The notes under the pieces were generated by a model. It did not search any database and was not told where the DNA came from. It worked only from the letters and a program-made list of their open reading frames with translations. This document shows positions 61,640-64,000 of a DNA stretch of 64,000 nucleotides, piece after piece (position 1 is the first letter of the stretch; every line of letters starts with the position of its first letter). Origin of the DNA: Streptomyces uncialis (GTDB taxonomy: Bacteria; Actinomycetota; Actinomycetes; Streptomycetales; Streptomycetaceae); assembly GCF_036250755.1 (NCBI RefSeq), contig NZ_CP109583.1, positions 4,712,001 to 4,776,000 of the forward strand, in the 5' to 3' direction. Made by a program: the position numbers and the translations under genes.

Positions 61640-62700
61640 GGAGCATCGGGCCGGGGCGCGGCGGAGTCGGTGCCGGAAGCGGGAGCGGGGTTCGGGGCGG
61701 GGTCCGGGTCCGGGGCGGGGTCCGTCGGCCGCGTCCGTGCCGTCGGGTCCGTCGGCGCTCCGGGCCCCGGGGTTGCGGTCGGGTCCGTCGGCGCTTCGGG
61801 CTCCGGGGGTTCGGCCGGGTCCGTGGGTGCCCGGGGTCCCGGGGGTTGGGCCGGGTCCGGTTGTTCCGTGGCCCAGCGGGTGGCCAGGTCCGTCGCGCGG
61901 CGGGCCGCCGAGGCCACCGCCTCGGGGTCACCGCCCGCGCGGGCCGCCGCGTAGCCCACGAGGAACGTCGTCAGGGGCGCGGCGGGGCGGGCGACCCCGT
62001 GCGCGGCGTCCCGGGCGAGGTCCAGCAGCAGCGCGGTGTCGACGTCGAGGTCGATGCCCAGCTCGTCCTTGACCGCGGTCATCCATTCGTCCAGCACATG
62101 CCCATGCTCCCTGATCCGGGCGCGGGCCGTCGCGATGTCCTGCCAGGTGTCGCAGTCGAAGGAGGCGAGGGGGTCGGGGAGCCGGACCACGCGGAGGGCC
62201 GCGATCAGGGGGCGCAGCGGCAGACCGGCCGGGCCGCCGTGCTCCCTGATCCGCGCGGCGAGCGCGTCGCGCAGCGGGCGGGTGCGGTAGGCGGCGACCA
62301 GTGGCTGGTCACGGCCGTGCGCGTCGGTGAGCAGGACGGCGTCGGCGTCGGGGACGGCGTTCAGTGCGGCGGGCAGACCGCGTACCGACCGGCGGTCGAG
62401 GAACGGCAGGTCGGCCGAGAGGACGACGGTCACGGGGGCGGTGACGTGCCGCAGTCCGGCGTCGAGGGCGGCGAGGGGGCCGCCGCCGGGCGGGTCCTCC
62501 CGGGCCCACCGCACGGGTCGGGCGGTGGGCCGTGGCGCGGCGACGACGACGGTCGACGCGGCGTCGGCGCAGGCCGTGAGGACACGGTCGAGCAGCGTGC
62601 GGCCACCCACCCGTATCCCCGGCTTGTCCGCCCCGTCGAGGCGCCGGGCGGCACCTCCGGCGAGGACCACGGCGTCGTACGCGCCGTCATTCGCGGTCAT
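61636..62700 (-). CDS. mobA: MobA-like molybdenum cofactor nucleotidyltransferase with C-terminal extension
   Basis: A 354-residue protein. The nucleotidyltransferase domain (1-190) has the P-loop-like AGGAARRLDGADKP and the metal site SADLPFLD; a helical DUF6457-type domain (about 205-280) follows; the last 70 residues are Pro/Thr/Asp/Ala repeats (PTDPA, EAPTDPT). MobA adds GMP to molybdenum cofactor. It overlaps moeA by 4 bp (ATGA), giving a molybdenum-cofactor operon that runs into the K+ channel gene. Confidence 0.85.
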   Translation of the reverse strand: MTANDGAYDAVVLAGGAARRLDGADKPGIRVGGRTLLDRVLTACADAASTVVVAAPRPTARPVRWAREDPPGGGPLAALDAGLRHVTAPVTVVLSADLPFLDRRSVRGLPAALNAVPDADAVLLTDAHGRDQPLVAAYRTRPLRDALAARIREHGGPAGLPLRPLIAALRVVRLPDPLASFDCDTWQDIATARARIREHGHVLDEWMTAVKDELGIDLDVDTALLLDLARDAAHGVARPAAPLTTFLVGYAAARAGGDPEAVASAARRATDLATRWATEQPDPAQPPGPRAPTDPAEPPEPEAPTDPTATPGPGAPTDPTARTRPTDPAPDPDPAPNPAPASGTDSAAPRPDAP

Positions 62701-62793
62701 CCCCCGAGTATGGGCGCTGAGTGGATCAGCGCCGCCCCGGGGGCCGTCGTGGTGGTCGGCCGGCGCTCGGGGGAGGCGGCCCAGGGGTGCGGG

Positions 62794-64000
62794 TCAGAGG
62801 GTGCGCAGCAGCACCGCCGGTTGTTCCACGCAGTCCGCGACGTACCGCAGGAAGCCGCCCGCGACCCCGCCGTCGCACACCCGGTGGTCGAAGGTCAGGG
62901 TCAGCTCGACGACCTGGCGGACCGCGAGCTCTCCTTCGTGGACCCAGGGCCTCGGGATGATCCGGCCGACGCCGAGCATGGCGGCCTCGGGGTGGTTGAT
63001 GATCGGGGTGGAGCCGTCGACACCGAAGACGCCGTAGTTGTTGAGCGTGAAGGTGCCGCCGGTGAGTTCCGCGGGGGTGAGGCGGCCTTCGCGGGCCGCG
63101 TCGGTGAGCCGGGCGAACTCGGCGGACAGCGACTCGGCGTCGCGGGTATGGGCGTCCTTGACGACGGGCACCACCAGACCGCGCGGGGTCTGGGCCGCGA
63201 ATCCGAGGTGCAGGGCGTCGAACCGGACGATCTCCCGGGCTGCCGTGTCGACCGTGGAGTTCAGCTCGGGGTACCGCTTGAGGCCCGCGGCGCAGATCCG
63301 GGCGAGGAGCGCGAGGAGCGAGACCCGCGGGCCGGTCCCGGCGTTCATCGCGGTCCGCGCGCGCATCAGCTCGGTGGCGTCGGCGTCGACCCAGACGGTC
63401 GCCTCGGGTATCTCCCGGCGGCTGCGGGCCAGCTTGTCGGCGACGGCGCCCCGTACGCCCTTCAGCGGGGTACGGACGACGCCGCCCGCGGGGACGGACC
63501 GGTCGGCCGGGGAGCTCTCCGCCGACGGGCGGGGGGCCGGGGTCGTGGCGTGGTCCTGGCCGGGCACGGCACGCGGGCGTGTGCGCGCGGCGTGGGCCGC
63601 GTACTCCACGTCGGCGCGCAGTATCAGGCCGTCGGGGCCCGATCCGGCCAGCTCCGCGAGGTCGATGCCGTGCTCCCGGGCGAGCCTGCGCACGAGCGGC
63701 GAGATCACGGGGACGGGGCCGTCCCCCCGCGCGGGTGCCGTGCCGGGCGCGGCCGGGGTGTCCCGTCCGGCGGTCACGGACACGGGGATGCCGACGGGGG
63801 CGGGCCCAGGAGTCCCGGGGGTCCCGGTGGCCGGGGCGGTGCGCGGCACGGTGGCGGTCGGCCTGGTGGGGCCGACCCGGCGGCGCCGGGCGGGCGCCGC
63901 GGCGGTGCCGTATCCGACGAGTACGTTGCCCGAGGCGCCGTCGGCCTCCCGGGCGGCCCCGTTCGTGGCGGAGCCGTTCGTGGCGGAGCCGTTCGCGGCA
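62794..64000 (-). CDS. bkdC2: Second branched-chain 2-oxoacid dehydrogenase E2, 5' end outside window
   Basis: The frame runs open to the right edge (about 402 visible residues), lacking the N-terminal lipoyl domain. The linker contains NVLVGYGTAAAPARRRR, matching the VLVGYG...RRR word of the first BkdC; the subunit-binding domain is ISPLVRRLAREHGIDLAELAGSG; the catalytic end is FDHRVCDGGVAGG with the HxxxDG acyltransferase site. It presumably ends a second bkdA-bkdB-bkdC operon beyond the window. The ATG-like start at 63849 is internal, not the true start. Confidence 0.92.
   Translation of the reverse strand, partial: AANGSATNGSATNGAAREADGASGNVLVGYGTAAAPARRRRVGPTRPTATVPRTAPATGTPGTPGPAPVGIPVSVTAGRDTPAAPGTAPARGDGPVPVISPLVRRLAREHGIDLAELAGSGPDGLILRADVEYAAHAARTRPRAVPGQDHATTPAPRPSAESSPADRSVPAGGVVRTPLKGVRGAVADKLARSRREIPEATVWVDADATELMRARTAMNAGTGPRVSLLALLARICAAGLKRYPELNSTVDTAAREIVRFDALHLGFAAQTPRGLVVPVVKDAHTRDAESLSAEFARLTDAAREGRLTPAELTGGTFTLNNYGVFGVDGSTPIINHPEAAMLGVGRIIPRPWVHEGELAVRQVVELTLTFDHRVCDGGVAGGFLRYVADCVEQPAVLLRTL

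Noticed and set aside
1..64000. tRNA, rRNA, prophage, integrase or transposase genes
   Set aside because: I saw no rRNA signature, tRNA-like cloverleaf, integrase or DDE transposase motif while reading both strands; a dedicated tRNA scan was not possible.

Overview
The window is very GC-rich actinomycete chromosome, almost certainly Streptomyces. Third codon positions are strongly G/C, GTG and TTG starts are frequent, and Shine-Dalgarno sites are GGAGG/GAAGG-like. The gene content also fits: snapalysin, a mycothiol-dependent-type enzyme, a bacterial proteasome activator, SpoIIE-type phosphatase, paired membrane Ser/Thr kinases and two branched-chain 2-oxoacid dehydrogenase (bkd) loci about 14 kb apart. 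As I recall it, the order of the right half resembles the bkd region of the S. coelicolor core chromosome. I see no rRNA, tRNA, prophage, transposase or CRISPR.

Layout. 1-7.6 kb: end of a low-complexity protein, a Tat-exported DUF839/PhoX-like protein, a LysR regulator facing a snapalysin gene, a FUSC membrane protein and the 3' remnant of a methyltransferase. 7.7-16 kb: an accessory-looking patch with small hypotheticals, two HAD hydrolases, an NAD-dependent epimerase-like protein, an HTH/TPR regulator in operon with two duplicated GNAT acetyltransferases, a divergent anti-sigma-like ATPase, and an orphan methyltransferase of the kind seen beside peptide-maturation genes, coupled to a frameshifted small gene. 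16-31.7 kb: WGR/beta-propeller protein, Gfo/Idh/MocA oxidoreductase, membrane nuclease/phosphatase, PP2C phosphatase, a DrrAB-like ABC exporter, an ECF42-type sigma factor with its DGPF/YCII partner, DoxX/MarR, and TetR with a DHA2 exporter. 32.5-44.5 kb: SseB-like protein, FadE5-like acyl-CoA dehydrogenase, M18 aminopeptidase, thioredoxin-NHL protein, nitrilase-family hydrolase, maleylpyruvate isomerase-like protein and a GntR-MFS pair. 44.8-64 kb: a K15-type DD-peptidase, bkdA-bkdB-bkdC, a NarL-type response regulator, divergent Ser/Thr kinases (one with a PASTA domain), Bpa and PadR, a quinone oxidoreductase, an operon mobA-moeA-K+ channel, and the 3' part of a second bkdC.

What stands out is a composite family of dispersed intergenic repeats. 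A 20-bp core (GCGCAGTTCCCCGCGCCCCT) occurs about 24 times in six arrays (21.5-22.0, 31.7-32.5, 37.7-38.1, 40.05-40.45, 54.9-55.1 and 57.4-57.6 kb). Core spacing falls into two classes, about 71 bp and about 88-126 bp. The arrays contain perfect internal duplications, and the outermost core often carries a GCGCCCC/GGGGCGC hairpin. Two arrays also share a second conserved block in opposite orientation, which brackets the SseB/acyl-CoA dehydrogenase/aminopeptidase segment. Long open frames across these arrays are artefacts of repeat periodicity.

Regulatory sites are visible as inverted repeats: a LysR T-N11-A box before snapalysin, a MarR operator between doxX and marR, a TetR-type operator before the exporter, a palindrome upstream of bkdA, and several strong intrinsic terminators. 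Assignments rest on reading motifs and remembered family features; no database search was run.
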